Source of the DNA: Casuarina equisetifolia
Taxonomy: Eukaryota; Streptophyta; Magnoliopsida; Fagales; Casuarinaceae
DNA: 64,000 bases
Direction of reading: 5' to 3'
NCBI GenBank assembly: GCA_028551475.1
Contig: CM052354.1
Coordinates: forward strand, 22,839,258 to 22,903,257
Below are positions 24,701 through 36,200 of this stretch, piece after piece. The position numbers were made by a program, and so were the translations under genes. The notes beneath the pieces are model-generated. The model saw nothing but the letters and a program-made list of their open reading frames with translations. It made no database searches and had not been told where the DNA came from. Numbering within the stretch: position 1 is the stretch's first letter; every line of letters begins with the position of its first letter.

Positions 24701-25290
24701 TCCTCATAGATCTATTTTTATTTGAAAATTCTTTTTGAAAATCAAAACCATGTTTGTTCATCATAAGTCAATTATAAGGAAAAAAAATTTTAACTTTCTA
24801 ACATCTCTTTTTTTTTTTTCTGTTTTTTTCTTTAGAACATGCTTCAATGCAGCGGATCAATGAAAAAAGTGATATTTACAGCTATGGTGTGGTTCTTTTG
24901 GAGGTTTTGACGGGAAGGCACCCACTAGACCCAACTTTGCCAGGGGGTGTACCCTTGGTTCAGTGGGTTCGTGACCACTTGGCCAACAAGCGAGACCCGT
25001 CTGACATTCTTGATCCAAAGCTCAGGGGACTGGCTGACCCAACAATGCATGAAATGCTGCAAACACTAGCAGTTTCCTTTCTCTGCATCAGCACCCGGCC
25101 TGATGATCGTCCGGCGATGAAGGACGTCGTTGCAATGCTCAGAGAAATTCGTCACCTCGAGGCCACAAGGCCGGAGCCTGACATATCAAAGGGAGGATTG
25201 TCAGCCATTCGTCCTCCACCTCCGGCTAGGAAAGTAATTTCTCAGGGCTCTTCTAACTGCTCCTTTGCCTTCTCCGATGATTCAATCTGA
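21709..25290 (+). CDS. RGI3: LRR receptor-like kinase of the RGI (RGF peptide receptor) group
   Basis: Plasma-membrane receptor kinase; Arabidopsis RGI proteins bind sulfated RGF/GLV peptides and control root meristem size. Two exons, 21709-24538 and 24836-25290 (GT-AG intron of 297 nt, splitting the Glu codon of APE); 3285 nt, 1094 aa. Order: signal peptide (residues 1 to ~33), LRR N-cap with paired cysteines (SPCNWFGIHC), over twenty plant-type LRRs, and the RxGG motif of sulfated-peptide receptors (RAGG, 203-206). Then a transmembrane helix (~708-733) and kinase from ~765: GTGSSGVV loop, AVKK lysine, catalytic HGDVKAMN (886-893; Gly replaces the usual Arg, a non-RD kinase), DFG (906-908), APEHASMQ. 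C-terminus SSNCSFAFSDDSI matches the RGI3 type. Eight consecutive Asp (917-924) lie in the activation loop. RGI3 rather than another RGI is judged from the tail and the SFT2/UKL neighbours. Confidence 0.92.
24457..24480 (+). repeat. (GAT)8 trinucleotide repeat coding poly-Asp in RGI kinase
   Basis: Eight identical GAT codons in a row encode Asp 917-924, between the DFG motif and the conserved AGSYGYMAPE segment. Codon purity points to replication-slippage expansion. Confidence 0.95.
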
Positions 25291-26267
25291 GAATCTAGTC
25301 AGGCTTCCAGAACCAACTCACTAGTGCTTTGTGCATATTCCATCGGAAAGTCCACTACTTTCAAGGCAGAAGATCACCGAAGGAACTGTAGTTTACTTTG
25401 GTTTGTAGTTTCTACTGTCTGTGGTTGCCATAAATCGAAATAATTAACCTATCAGCAAAAGTCTCAAATAGCGATTGATATTCTTGGGTTGATGTAGTTA
25501 GAATTTACTAAAGGGAATGAGATTCCTTTCTACTCACTCTCTGAGTGAACCAGTCTTTCCAGCAATGCTCGCATGGGTCCTTGTCCATGTGCAGTCATGG
25601 AGACTTTCCAGCAATGATAAATTCTCTAGTACTTGAATGTTGAACGGTACAAAAGCCTATGTCCTAATCAGACGAACATGTGCTCCAAGGGCCATTATAC
25701 CTATCTGCATACTTCCAAAACAGGATGACAATTCCATCAAAAAGAAAAGCAACTTTCAGGCCTCTTCTGTATCACGAGCTTTGTTGAAAATAGCATGACA
25801 ATATCTTAAATCATCCAAACATCCATTTGATAGTTAAGTTTTTATTTAGGTTCCTTGAAAGTATAGGATCTTAGGAAACCATGTGAGTAGTATTGTATGG
25901 ACGTGGGGATGATTTTGCTCAAATCATGTAAAATTCTCAATATTAATTTCCCAATAATCTACTTCAGCACAAAAGAATGAAAGATCATCCGAAGTTTGAT
26001 CTTTATATCCAGCATGTTTATACTAGACACAATGAAATTGATCTTTATTCACACACAAGCTTTCAAACATGTATTGAAACTACATCCAGTTATCAGTGAA
26101 GATGAGAATTTCTACATCAGAAATGTAAATGTGGACCCCAACCTAGTAGAATCTCTACATTGTTGATAAGGTAATTTTACCAAGCTCAGCAGTGGATTCC
26201 AGGTCATGCATATGGTACGGCATCCCATCTCTTAGAAGCTGTTGAAGCCAGAGATTGTACTGGTGGC
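25291..26267. other. 3' flanks of converging RGI and RecX genes
   Basis: The two genes point towards each other here. The stretch should hold both 3' untranslated regions. No further gene or element is visible. Confidence 0.5.
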
Positions 26268-29200
26268 CTAGGAAGAATGATGTGATTCTAACTTCTTTAA
26301 TATGACAGTGACAACGCCCCAGTTGAACCCACGGTATTGAAGCCACCGTACTATCCTTGCTTTCCTCGTCTCTTTTGGCACATCTCGACCTCGTAGCCAC
26401 TGCTTTGAGGCCTGAACAAATAATTGATCCATCGAAAGCTTTGACATGCCAAGACTTGACGGCTCATCATCAGGTTTACTTTCCTCAAAAACCAGTTTTA
26501 CTGCATTCTCCGCATCAAGTTCACTTACTCCTTTCCTCAAGAGTGCCTGATTTAACAATAATTATCTATCATGTAAAAAACAGCATTTTCCCTTGAGAAG
26601 GACAGGAAATGGAAACAAAAGTCTCATTCTTTCTCTTCTCATACATCATTTCTTTTCCTTCCTTTTCTATTCTAACTTAGAAACAACCAAAAACAAAGCT
26701 GAATAACGCGTAATAACCTAGTCATAGTGTATAGCGGTCTATAAGACAATAAATAGTTATTCTCTCTGTTAGTCCATTGTGAGCTGCTAAGTGCCACAAA
26801 CCACACTCATCTTATTCTACTTCTTACTAATTAACTTGTATGGACAAGAAACTGAGACAAGGTTAGTCATTTAACTTCAGGAAAGATTCTTTAGCGGTTT
26901 ACATTGTAATTTGCATCAACATCTTCGGATATGTATCAATAAACTAAGGCTCAACACTTAGGTTAGAAGATCAACCTCACTGAAGTGAAGATCACATGTT
27001 TTTTTCAGGGATGTAAAAATTGCTGGTAATATCTTTAGATAAAAAGAGGAATCGAGGCTTTCTAAGTTAGAGTAGACAGTTTGCTTTGGTACAATATTCA
27101 CAAACTCATCTGACGTTTTACCAAGCAGCAACAGAGTCTTCTCCTTATTTCACTTCTCCATTATCCTCAATAATCACAAAGAAGAAGAATGGGCTAAGTT
27201 ATCACCAAGCCTGTGAGTTTGGAAGACAGAACATAGAATTTCTACACAACTTTCCCAAAGACTACTTTTTCTAGATACCACACCAATACATGGCATACTT
27301 ATGGAATTCCAAAGAAAAATATAATTTAGAGAAAATAATAATTGAGAAGTAAAATTAATAATCAGCTATTTTTTTCCTCTAAAGTGCTACTGAACGACAT
27401 TTCCACAAAAATAACATGCAAACTTAAGAAAGAAACATTCATGAGAAACAATGCCAATGCTAAAAAGACAACACAGCTCTTAAAGATGCATATACATAAT
27501 GTTTGGTTGGACACTAAAGTGTTAAGACTAGACAGCTTACCTGCTTGATTCGCCTCGGTCCCCAACTTGAACTAGACCATCTAGATTGAGAAAATGTTTC
27601 CGCGTACAAGCTATCGTTAATAAATCCTCTGCAACAGAATTTACCGGTCAAATTTGCACGAGATATGGTATGAAATCTACTCAGATGAGTGGAAATTTTA
27701 GGGTCCAATTCTGGAAAAATACTTGGAAATTTTAGGGTCCAATTTTAGGGTCCATGATTGATAGCCAACAAGCTCAAATATAACAATGTTTGTAAAAGGA
27801 AAAGCAGAGAAACCAAAGTTATGATAATACGTGACTAAGGTGCTTTAAAGGACAACTTTGATCCCCCGGAAAGAAGGGAAGCAAAAAAAGTCCCAGGCCT
27901 CTCCTGTTGCTAAAGGATGCTCCTCTGTGACAGTTTTTTATTCTCCAATCATTTAATCCTGATGACCATGTAATTATACTTCCTCTTGTTTCATAATAGT
28001 CGCCTCTAGCTAACAGAATCCAACAACAATCAAGAGAAACCTCATCCAAACAAAATTTAAATCCATTCTCGGTAGCATTGAGACTATAAGACAAAAGAGT
28101 GATAGCTTCAGAAAGAGGAAAACCCACAGTTCACATTGCCCTGAACATTTAAATTGTTCTGTTGATGTGAATGGTAGCTAATAAGAGACACGGGAACTAA
28201 AATAATTCTCATCAAATGCAATATGAAAAGCCAGAAGTTGAGAAAATAGAACCCAAACAACTGATAACTTCAAGTATGTTTTTAATTTTCAGAAAAGTTG
28301 TGAATTTACACCTAAAACATAACCAGATCTAATCTATTATCTTGCACCTTCTCTGGAGATCATTAGTCACTGCATCCACGGTATCCGGTGAAAATTTCTT
28401 CCCCAGCAATTTCTTTCTCAATTCAACAGCTGTAAATGACCTGCAAAGGAAGTCAACAAGATCAAAGCAGCTCTACCCATATCTTTTACAGCTGACGGAG
28501 GCAAACACACATTTTATCCATCCTGAAACTATGAAATTGTTGGAAAAATATCCTGACCTTTTCGCAAGTAGTTTGATTGCAATTTTTTCTGTATCCCGCC
28601 TAGATTTAATGGCAAATGATCCATCCTGTTTGCAATCCTTTCCTTTATGAATACTTAATTCTTCATCCATCTCCTCAGGCTCCTCCATGATCTCATGGTC
28701 TACAAATGGGACAACATAAAGAATTTCATCTTCCAACTATAGAATGTCCATTATGTTTTTAATGCATGCTTCTCCACTTTTGCGTACATATAGAGCCCAA
28801 TTAACAACATGAACACAATATGCTAAATCTGCATCACATGGCATCTACAGAATAATCTGTTTCTATTTTTTCTAAACTGCAATTACGTGAAGAAGCAAGG
28901 AAACAAGAACGTCCTTAATGTTCCAAAATACCACCTAGATAATATTACTTAGAAACCTAACAAAAAATGACAAGTTTGTACCAAAACCCTTCTTTTATGT
29001 ACTATAATGAATTGCCAATGATAGAACAGCTTGCACTCTTCATGCTTGACCAACCACTCAACATGGTCACCATATTTTCAGCTTGAATCATATACTGTCA
29101 TCTAACCAGTAAATAAAGCCAGTAAAACGAATAGCTCAGACCTCCCACTAAAACCCGAAGCATTATGTAAGCTTGAACTTTCTAGATCACCAACCATGAC

Positions 29201-29883
29201 TTCGTTACAGAACATTGCTCAGACATATCGACATACCAAAGCACTACCGCACTTTCACGATCATTTAAAGTATAACCTAACTTTATTTCACACAAACTAC
29301 TTGAATCAATAAAAAAAAAAAAATGTTATATACCTTTGTCAGTGTCATCAAACAACACATTGTTTTTCAACAATTGATCCTCATTTTGAGACGTCTGCTG
29401 AGCAAAAGAAAAACTTCTGTGTCTTCCATCCGAACGGTCATAGATTTCATTTCTCTTAGAGCCCTTTCCAGGCAGAGGACTCTCTGGTTTGTCAATCTTA
29501 GAAGACCTCTTAGGAATGTACCTAACGGGAACTGATGAACTATAGTCCCTGCCCCGCAAACACGCAATGGCAGTGACATTGTTCTTCTTTACCCTACAAA
29601 GAAAAAGGAAACTTATTGTTGGTAACAACTGAACGATAAAATAAAACCTTCTGAATCTGAATGCTCAGATTGAAGCTTAGGATAACGCCCAATTCCAGAA
29701 TATATCAGAAATATCCTATTTGCCAATTTCTTGTCACACGATATTCATTTTTCAGCACCCAAATTCAGCGTTAGAAAAGTTACGAAGACGATCCAGAGGA
29801 AGCTCTCACCATGGAATGACGAAGACACCGTTTTGAAGCTGGAATGACATCCTGGGGCTAATTTTTCCCGCCAAAATAGCCAT
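26268..29883 (-). CDS. RecX-family protein, probably organelle-targeted
   Basis: Plant homolog of bacterial RecX, which binds RecA filaments and modulates recombination; plant members likely act with organellar RecA (inference). Six exons on the minus strand: 29883-29810, 29593-29334, 28729-28558, 28440-28348, 27628-27541, 26546-26268; 966 nt, 321 aa. The N-terminal ~110 residues are basic and Ser-rich (MAILAGKISPRMSFQLQNGV.., YSSSVPVRYIPKRSSK), as in transit peptides. The conserved part starts near residue 160: LLAKRSFTAVELRKKLLGKK, then RGFINDSLYAETFSQSRW, GPRRIKQALLRKGV, and a last three-helix unit ending RKARIVRWLQYRGFNWGVVTVILKKL. These are RecX tandem three-helix repeats. The exon 3 acceptor (GGAAG, 28730) was chosen by phase; the more typical TATAG eight bases upstream would shift the frame. 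Closest Arabidopsis relative from memory: At3g13226. Confidence 0.85.
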
Positions 29884-30019
29884 TTTCGAATTTGATTTTT
29901 GAGCTCCAGAGACGAAGCGTAAACCCTGGTTTCGGGGTAGAGGGTTTTTTGCTTTGAGCAGCGCGTGCGTTCGTCACTCTTGAAGGAGCGTGGACGTACT
30001 AGTTTTGAAATTCCCTCTG

Positions 30020-30026
30020 TGGCCCA
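30020..30026 (-). promoter_or_regulatory. Site II-type element (TGGGCC) upstream of RecX gene
   Basis: Reads TGGGCCA on the gene's strand, about 140 bases before the RecX start codon. More GGGCTT motifs lie at about 30054-30060 and 30090, and an AAACCCT telo-box-like motif at 29922. Site II plus telo-box is typical of plant genes for replication, ribosomes and organelle maintenance. Function is inferred from motif and position. Confidence 0.4.
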
Positions 30027-30129
30027 TCATGTATCCAGGCTCAAACAAGAAACTAAGCCCAAAATTTTGGGTACTCCATTCACCATCAGTAAGCCCAATG
30101 ATTGGATGGCACCTTTGCTCTCCCCTTAT

Positions 30130-31125
30130 TCTTTTCTCTCTCTTTTTTTCCCCATTTATTTAACAAAGTTTTATTGCATATAGCAAGACAAAATTGCATT
30201 TGATAAAATATTTATAACAAAAAAATTATTAAATTATTAAAATATTAGTCCTTAAAAAATTCATAAATCTCACACATTAGATGTTGTAATGTTAAATAAT
30301 TTTATTAGTATATATGTTAACAAACATTTGTATTGTATAAAAATACAACTTTTAGGAAAAAGTTTAGAGAATTAGTTTGAATTGTTTTATGTATGGAACA
30401 TCTAATCCTCCATCTACAACATCTGAGATTGTTTTATGACTTTTGGGTCAAAAATAGGTGTCGAAAAAGTGAACTTTTGGAGCCAAAAATATTCTCAATG
30501 GCCTTCATTTATTTAGATATGGTAAAACTTATATATGTTAATTATGGAGTCAAAATTGACGGAATTATCGGTTGGAATTTTTCTCAAATTACATAAAGTA
30601 TAAAAATTTAAGAACTTCATGTATATAATGTCATTTGATAAGTTATTAGAATAATTTTTTTTTTTAAAAAAAGATAGTCCTCAAATGACTTCCTTCTATG
30701 ATATGTAGCTCTTAGGTATAAAGCATTTAGAATGAAAATTAAATCATTTGTATTTTTGGTCTTGCAATCACCACATTTGTATTCTCTAAAAGAAACTTAA
30801 CAAGATGTATACTAATATAAAATCCTTTTTATTAGAGACAAAGGATACATGTTACAAAATACTATTCATCCAGGATACTTCATAAGACACCTAGAGAATA
30901 AAAGGACAAACACTATTCAAAACACCTTAAAACCAACATGCTTAGGAATCAAAACATAACGTAAGGTATATAGAAACTGGTCAAAGCTGGGACGTTGGAC
31001 TTATAATGTTATACAAGACAGCAACGGTTAAGTCCTCACTCAGTTCTCCAAGCATAGAGAATCTGGCAGAACTCCGGCGTAGATAGACATACTTCTGCCG
31101 ACGCCGCGTCGTGTTTACCGCCACC
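30130..31125. other. AT-rich intergenic DNA
   Basis: Spacer between the RecX promoter and the 3' end of the DUF868 gene. Very AT-rich, no supportable gene. Confidence 0.5.
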
Positions 31126-31974
31126 TTATTCTTCGCTCCTGCAGTTTCCCCCATCAGGGTCAGTATCTGGTCCACATTTCAGTTCTCCGGTCTTGAATAC
31201 GAAGAATCCAGGCCCGGCGGAGCCAGGTTTCCGATGTAACCAATCATGCACGTCCCATAAGACTTGAACGGGCAGATCGTTCATGATCACAGTCTCGTTT
31301 CCTCTGAACCTCCAGTTCAAGTTCATAACGCGAATCACAACGGTGCTGTCAATGCTGATCCACATCTCAGGATCCCCAAGCCCAGGCACAGAAGTCTCAA
31401 TGAAAATGTGATGTTCTTTGTCGCCATCGGCTAGCATGGCTCTGGTATAAAACATTCTATTTCCATACACTTGCTCTTTCTTGTACAACAAGGTAGCTTC
31501 TTCTATGGATGGTCTTGTCCTGGTTCTTTCATAAGCATCTTTTTTCAAGTCTCCTAGCAATAAAACCAACTCTTCACCGGAAACCATGGCGACATAATAC
31601 TCGGAGCAGGGTTCCGGGGTGCTGGAGAATTTCGCCCCTCTGAAATCCCAGAAAATGCCTATTCGTTTTCCATCTAACACAAAGGATTTCAGACCTTTTC
31701 TGCCCCAGAACTCCAATACCCTTATATCAACTCTGTACGAGTAATGATTCTCATCTGAAGGGTTCTCCACGGTGATGATAAGGTTATGGTTCATCGAGTT
31801 TCTCCACCATGTCACTGTCACGATAAGCTGAAACCCTGCTACTTTGGTCCGGTAGACGAAACTGATATAGGTCTCAGGGGCTACTTCATTCGTCGTCGGA
31901 TAGTCAGATGCTTTCTCCTTCGATGGTGGTTTCAGATCCAAAAATGATGCAGCAACCTCTAGATAATCACGCAT
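31126..31974 (-). CDS. DUF868 family protein
   Basis: Plant-specific family of unknown biochemical function. Single exon, 282 aa, ATG at 31974-31972 (MRDYLEVAASF), stop TAA 31128-31126. Family hallmarks are all visible: YRTKVAGFQLIVTVTWWRN, FWGRKGLKSFVLDGKRI, IFWDFRGAKFSSTPEPCSEY, YVAMVSGEELVLLLGDLKKD, ATLLYKKEQVYGNRMFYTRA, PEMWISIDSTVVIRVMNLNW, RFRGNETVIMNDLPVQVLWD and VHDWLHRKPG. Members usually contain one or no intron, in line with this copy. The tail after FFVFKTGELKCGPD is short, as in many members. No signal peptide or membrane segment is obvious. The open frame extends two codons upstream of the ATG only. Confidence 0.9.
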   Translation of the reverse strand: MRDYLEVAASFLDLKPPSKEKASDYPTTNEVAPETYISFVYRTKVAGFQLIVTVTWWRNSMNHNLIITVENPSDENHYSYRVDIRVLEFWGRKGLKSFVLDGKRIGIFWDFRGAKFSSTPEPCSEYYVAMVSGEELVLLLGDLKKDAYERTRTRPSIEEATLLYKKEQVYGNRMFYTRAMLADGDKEHHIFIETSVPGLGDPEMWISIDSTVVIRVMNLNWRFRGNETVIMNDLPVQVLWDVHDWLHRKPGSAGPGFFVFKTGELKCGPDTDPDGGNCRSEE

Positions 31975-33246
31975 TGTCAAGATTGTTTTATCAAGAACAA
32001 GTTTGACTTGAGCTTGTGAACATGATCTGGAGATAGGTCCGGCATTTCAAACTCTTTGATCCATGTAAGTGGCTTTCAGTGCCAATCCTTAGCCAAAACT
32101 CATATAATACTTCGATCCTACCTCGAATAGATGAACCCCAAAACACTTGCAAGTTCTATTTTTTAAGCCAATGAAATTCTTGAGGATTGAATCCGGAGAA
32201 GCATATTTTCAGAAGACAAAAGGCCACTGTACAAGATTTGCTGGCATCAATATATCATAGATTGAAAAATTATCAAGATGATATGTCAGGAACCGTAGAA
32301 ATATTCAGAGGTTTTGGAAAAACTGAAACGAAAAGGTCAATTCGGGGAACAAGATCCATGCTAATCCCGTAGATGAGGTTTCTAGAGCAAAAGGTTCCTT
32401 CTTTCATGAAGTTTTTGCCATAAATAGATTAATAGATTAGTTTCACTCAGCATTAAATGGCTAACTTCAGGTTATATGGCTAACAATGGGGCTCCTAGAA
32501 CCACCTTTTGCCTTTTCCCTCGAACTATATTTAGTGTCTACAAGACTAGCAAAATGCTGTTAAATACATTTCATATAATAGATAACAAAAACTGAAGCCT
32601 GGTCAAGATGGTTATGTGCAGCGTCTGATACCTGGAAATAGAACAACTTTTGAATAATTGAGTTTTTCTTCTCTCTTCAATATCTCTTTTTTCTTTTTAA
32701 CATTTTTATGCAGCTTTGGAGGAATGACTTTCAGGTTGGACAAACTAGGAAGTCATCTGAAATATATAAAAGATTGAACTCTTTTCATTTGTTTCTTCCT
32801 ACACATAACCTTTCCTAAAAAGCAACTAAATTTTTAGAAATGATCCAATTTCCTCCCTAATATCCTGACGTTGTGGTACAGCCAATGTTTAACATAAATA
32901 AATGGAAGAAGTACCAAATGTTATGTTGTGAAGTTTTTGACAATTATAGATATATATAATCAAAAGTTTATAGATAGTGTCAAAAGCTGCCTTAGGTATT
33001 GACACTCAAAACAAGTATCATAACCACATAATCAAAATATAATTTAAACTTGTATTACATAAACATATGTCCAAAACATTTATCAGGAAAAGAGAAACAC
33101 TCCACCATAATCCTCTCCAGAACATCATCGTAATCCTTGTAGAAGAAGTATGCAATTTGGAAGCCCAGCATTAATAGTAGTCACTGTACAAAATTTGTAA
33201 GAAAAGAATTAGTGGCAATAATTTCAATGCTTTATGTGTGAAATCC
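31975..33246. other. Spacer between DUF868 and kinesin genes
   Basis: Contains the DUF868 promoter and the kinesin 3' untranslated region (both genes are on the minus strand). Nothing else was recognised. Confidence 0.5.
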
Positions 33247-36200
33247 TCAAGGTAGAATCATAAATTTCCCGCGGGGTGTAGAGCGACTCCTTCTGAACTC
33301 CGGCATTGATGCATTGGTTGCTTCCTTTGAATAGCGAGCTAGACCATTTGGGACCCTGCTTTCAATTTTCCCAGCCAGTAAGGGTTCCACTATCCCCCTG
33401 CATTTAATAGAGAATGTACATTCGTTAACGATAACCATATGAAGTTGCCAATCTTCAACAGCTAGAGAAATATAAAATCATCTTTTTCCTTTTCAAATGC
33501 TTAGTCATTTAATTCCTCGAAGAGTGACGATCTTCATCATACCTTGGTTCAAGATTTTGGGAGATACGTGGGAAGTTCTGTTGAGGCTTTTTCACCTTTA
33601 GAGCACCATGCACTGGTGATCCGATAAGGTTTTGTTCATTTTCTAGTTCAGAGAAGTCACTCTTTCGAGGCACTTCCTCCATCTTTTCACCTGCTATTTC
33701 CATGTCAGAGAGCACTGTTGTTACAACCTCAGACTTCTGGCTCCTAGCCGGTGGTTGATTATGCTTTGCTTTGGCCTTGTTCTCAGCCTTGCTTTTCCTA
33801 ATGCCACCTTGCCTTATGTTAAGAGCTTGCTTAAACTGCTCCTCTTCATGTTCTGGGTAGACTTTCTTGGTGCTTATCTTCTGGAGGTTGTAGAACATAT
33901 CAGACACATTGTCATGCTTTGCTGTCTCTTGTGGACCTATATATACCCTTGAATTGCTATCTGCTGAAGGTATCGTTGGGATTGCGGCAACAGACTTATT
34001 AACAGGAACTCTAGCAGACTTATCTGCTGAAGGTATCATTGGCATTGCTGCAACAGACGTATTAACAGGAACTCTAGCAGGAAATGGTATTCTGACGATT
34101 GGTTGGTTGTCAGCTGCGTCAACTTTTACCCTGCTCCTTATGACAGACCCTCTATCAGTTGACAATGATCTTCTAACAGGAGGGGACGGTGACCTTGGCT
34201 TACCAGAGATCCCCAATCTTTCTTCAGGTAGAAAAGGTATCTTTGGCGTGATCTCCTTGTCTGCAAATGCAGAGGGAAATCTTGACCTCCTCTGCTTACC
34301 AGAAGAACAACTTCTAGCCTGGAAATATTTCACCACAAGTAAGATTATCCATTTCTTTTTGTTTCTTATAAGCACCAAGCATTTCCTCACTCAAACTTGC
34401 AGTAGCATATAACCAACTTAAGAAAAGAAAAAGAACTTAGACTTGTTCAATTGAACAAACTTTTGGCTGCTATGACTTACCTCTGAGCTTCTTGACTCAT
34501 CAATAGGTCGCTGGAATGGTTCGGCCTTCGGGTTGTTACTGACACCACTCTTTGGCATTCGAAAAGGTGAAACAGGCCTTGGCTTTTGGGGTTCTATAAT
34601 GCTTCGAGTATTCCCAACTTTCACTTGCTCAAGTTCCGTTGTCTTCCTCTCCAATGCCATCTTAAGGTTTGATATCTTTGCGGATAAAGGTGATTTGTAA
34701 GTTTTAATGGAAGAAGTCAAATAGTTCAGTTGCAGAGGACAATGATGAAGGACAAACCTCGTCTTTGAGTTCTCGGATTTCACCAGTTTCTTTGTTAGAT
34801 CGGGCTGCCCCAAGTTCTATGGAAGCCACCCTCTCAGCAAACTTGAGTGTGCTAATTGTCTCCCCAAGAGCATTAATTTCAGGATTTATGTGGACAAACA
34901 TCAATGTTTTTGCGTGCCCACCTATTTCAGATGAAAATTATAAGAACGACAAAGGAAAAAATGACAGTAGGAGGAAATTGTGATTAATATGTTACCTAGA
35001 GAATCTTGCAATACTTGAGTAAGCTTGCTATTCCTGTAAGGAATATGTGTACTCTTTTGTGCAAGAGCAGAGATGACATCTCCGAGTGCAGAAAGAGATC
35101 TGTTTATATGTTGGGCTTCCTTCAGCCTCTCACCTACAGCTTCAGATTTATCCACTCTTTCACTTCCAGCCAAATCCACAAGATGAAGGCAGCCCCTGAG
35201 AATGGAATTAGACACTAACTCTCTTCCATGGACGTGAACAGTTAGAACACTGCAGGAGGATGGCCGAACTAAGAACCATTAGTAACATAATCTGTAGTAA
35301 TATTAATGCATTGAAAAGAATCATAAACTTCAAGAAAAGAAACACTCTACCTATGGGAACGGCTACTCCTCTCATTGAGAGCTGTGGCACCAACTGCACG
35401 ATTCCTTTGGCCAATCCTCATCAAGTCAAGAACGTCTTGGGTACATGTAACTGGAATCAAACTTGCATCGGGTACATTGAGACCATTCAATTGAGAGTTA
35501 TTTCGTATATCTAATGTGCATGGAGTTAAGGTGCTGAAGTAACAATACAACATATAAAGTTGTCACATTCATATTTGAAACTTAAATCTCTTAAGTCTGA
35601 TTTGAAATCCAAACAAAAGCAAGTAAATCTTGTAAAGGATATCTTCTGTTAGAGCCATCACTGACTAGTAGGTCCCTCACTTGTTCATTGTATATTTCAA
35701 TCATCTGGACTCCAACTTCATATTTTATGATATCTGCCCTCTCCTTCGATATTTGGAACAAGTCACGGAGTGCTCGATAGTTTACACCCCATGTCTCCTC
35801 AGAGGTCAAATCTGGACCACTCTGTAAAAAGGACAGAAACATTGTCGTTTAGGTCAGATAAATCAGAGCTGAGACAACATTTATTCATTGATGGCCAAAT
35901 ATTCGAACAGAGTTTATCCAGTTTTGATTAATGATTTGGGTAGAGGAGGCTTTGAGTTCATGAAAGAGAAATTGTTTGACATTTTATATCAAACAGAGTC
36001 CAAGCTGGTTGTATGTGCAATTATGATGGTGGGTAAGCTGTGTTACTCCAAGTGGTAGGTAGATGTTCATAAGATATGCATGAAATACCATTTTAAGAGT
36101 AAAATCTAAAGATCACAGACGTGTGCAGAAAATTACCATTGTGTAGGTCTTCCCTGAGCCAGTCTGTCCATATGCAAAGATACAAGCATTATAACCATCT

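Noticed and set aside
31126..31980. DUF868 start at 31980
   Set aside because: That codon is TTG; the first ATG in frame is 31974-31972.
33909..34412. 167-codon plus-strand open frame
   Set aside because: Shadow of the large kinesin tail exon on the opposite strand, including its tandem duplication.
35597..35642. GT-AG alternative for kinesin exon 11 end
   Set aside because: Using GTTTGG as donor and TTCAG as acceptor breaks the frame before LDIRN; the AT-AC borders keep it.
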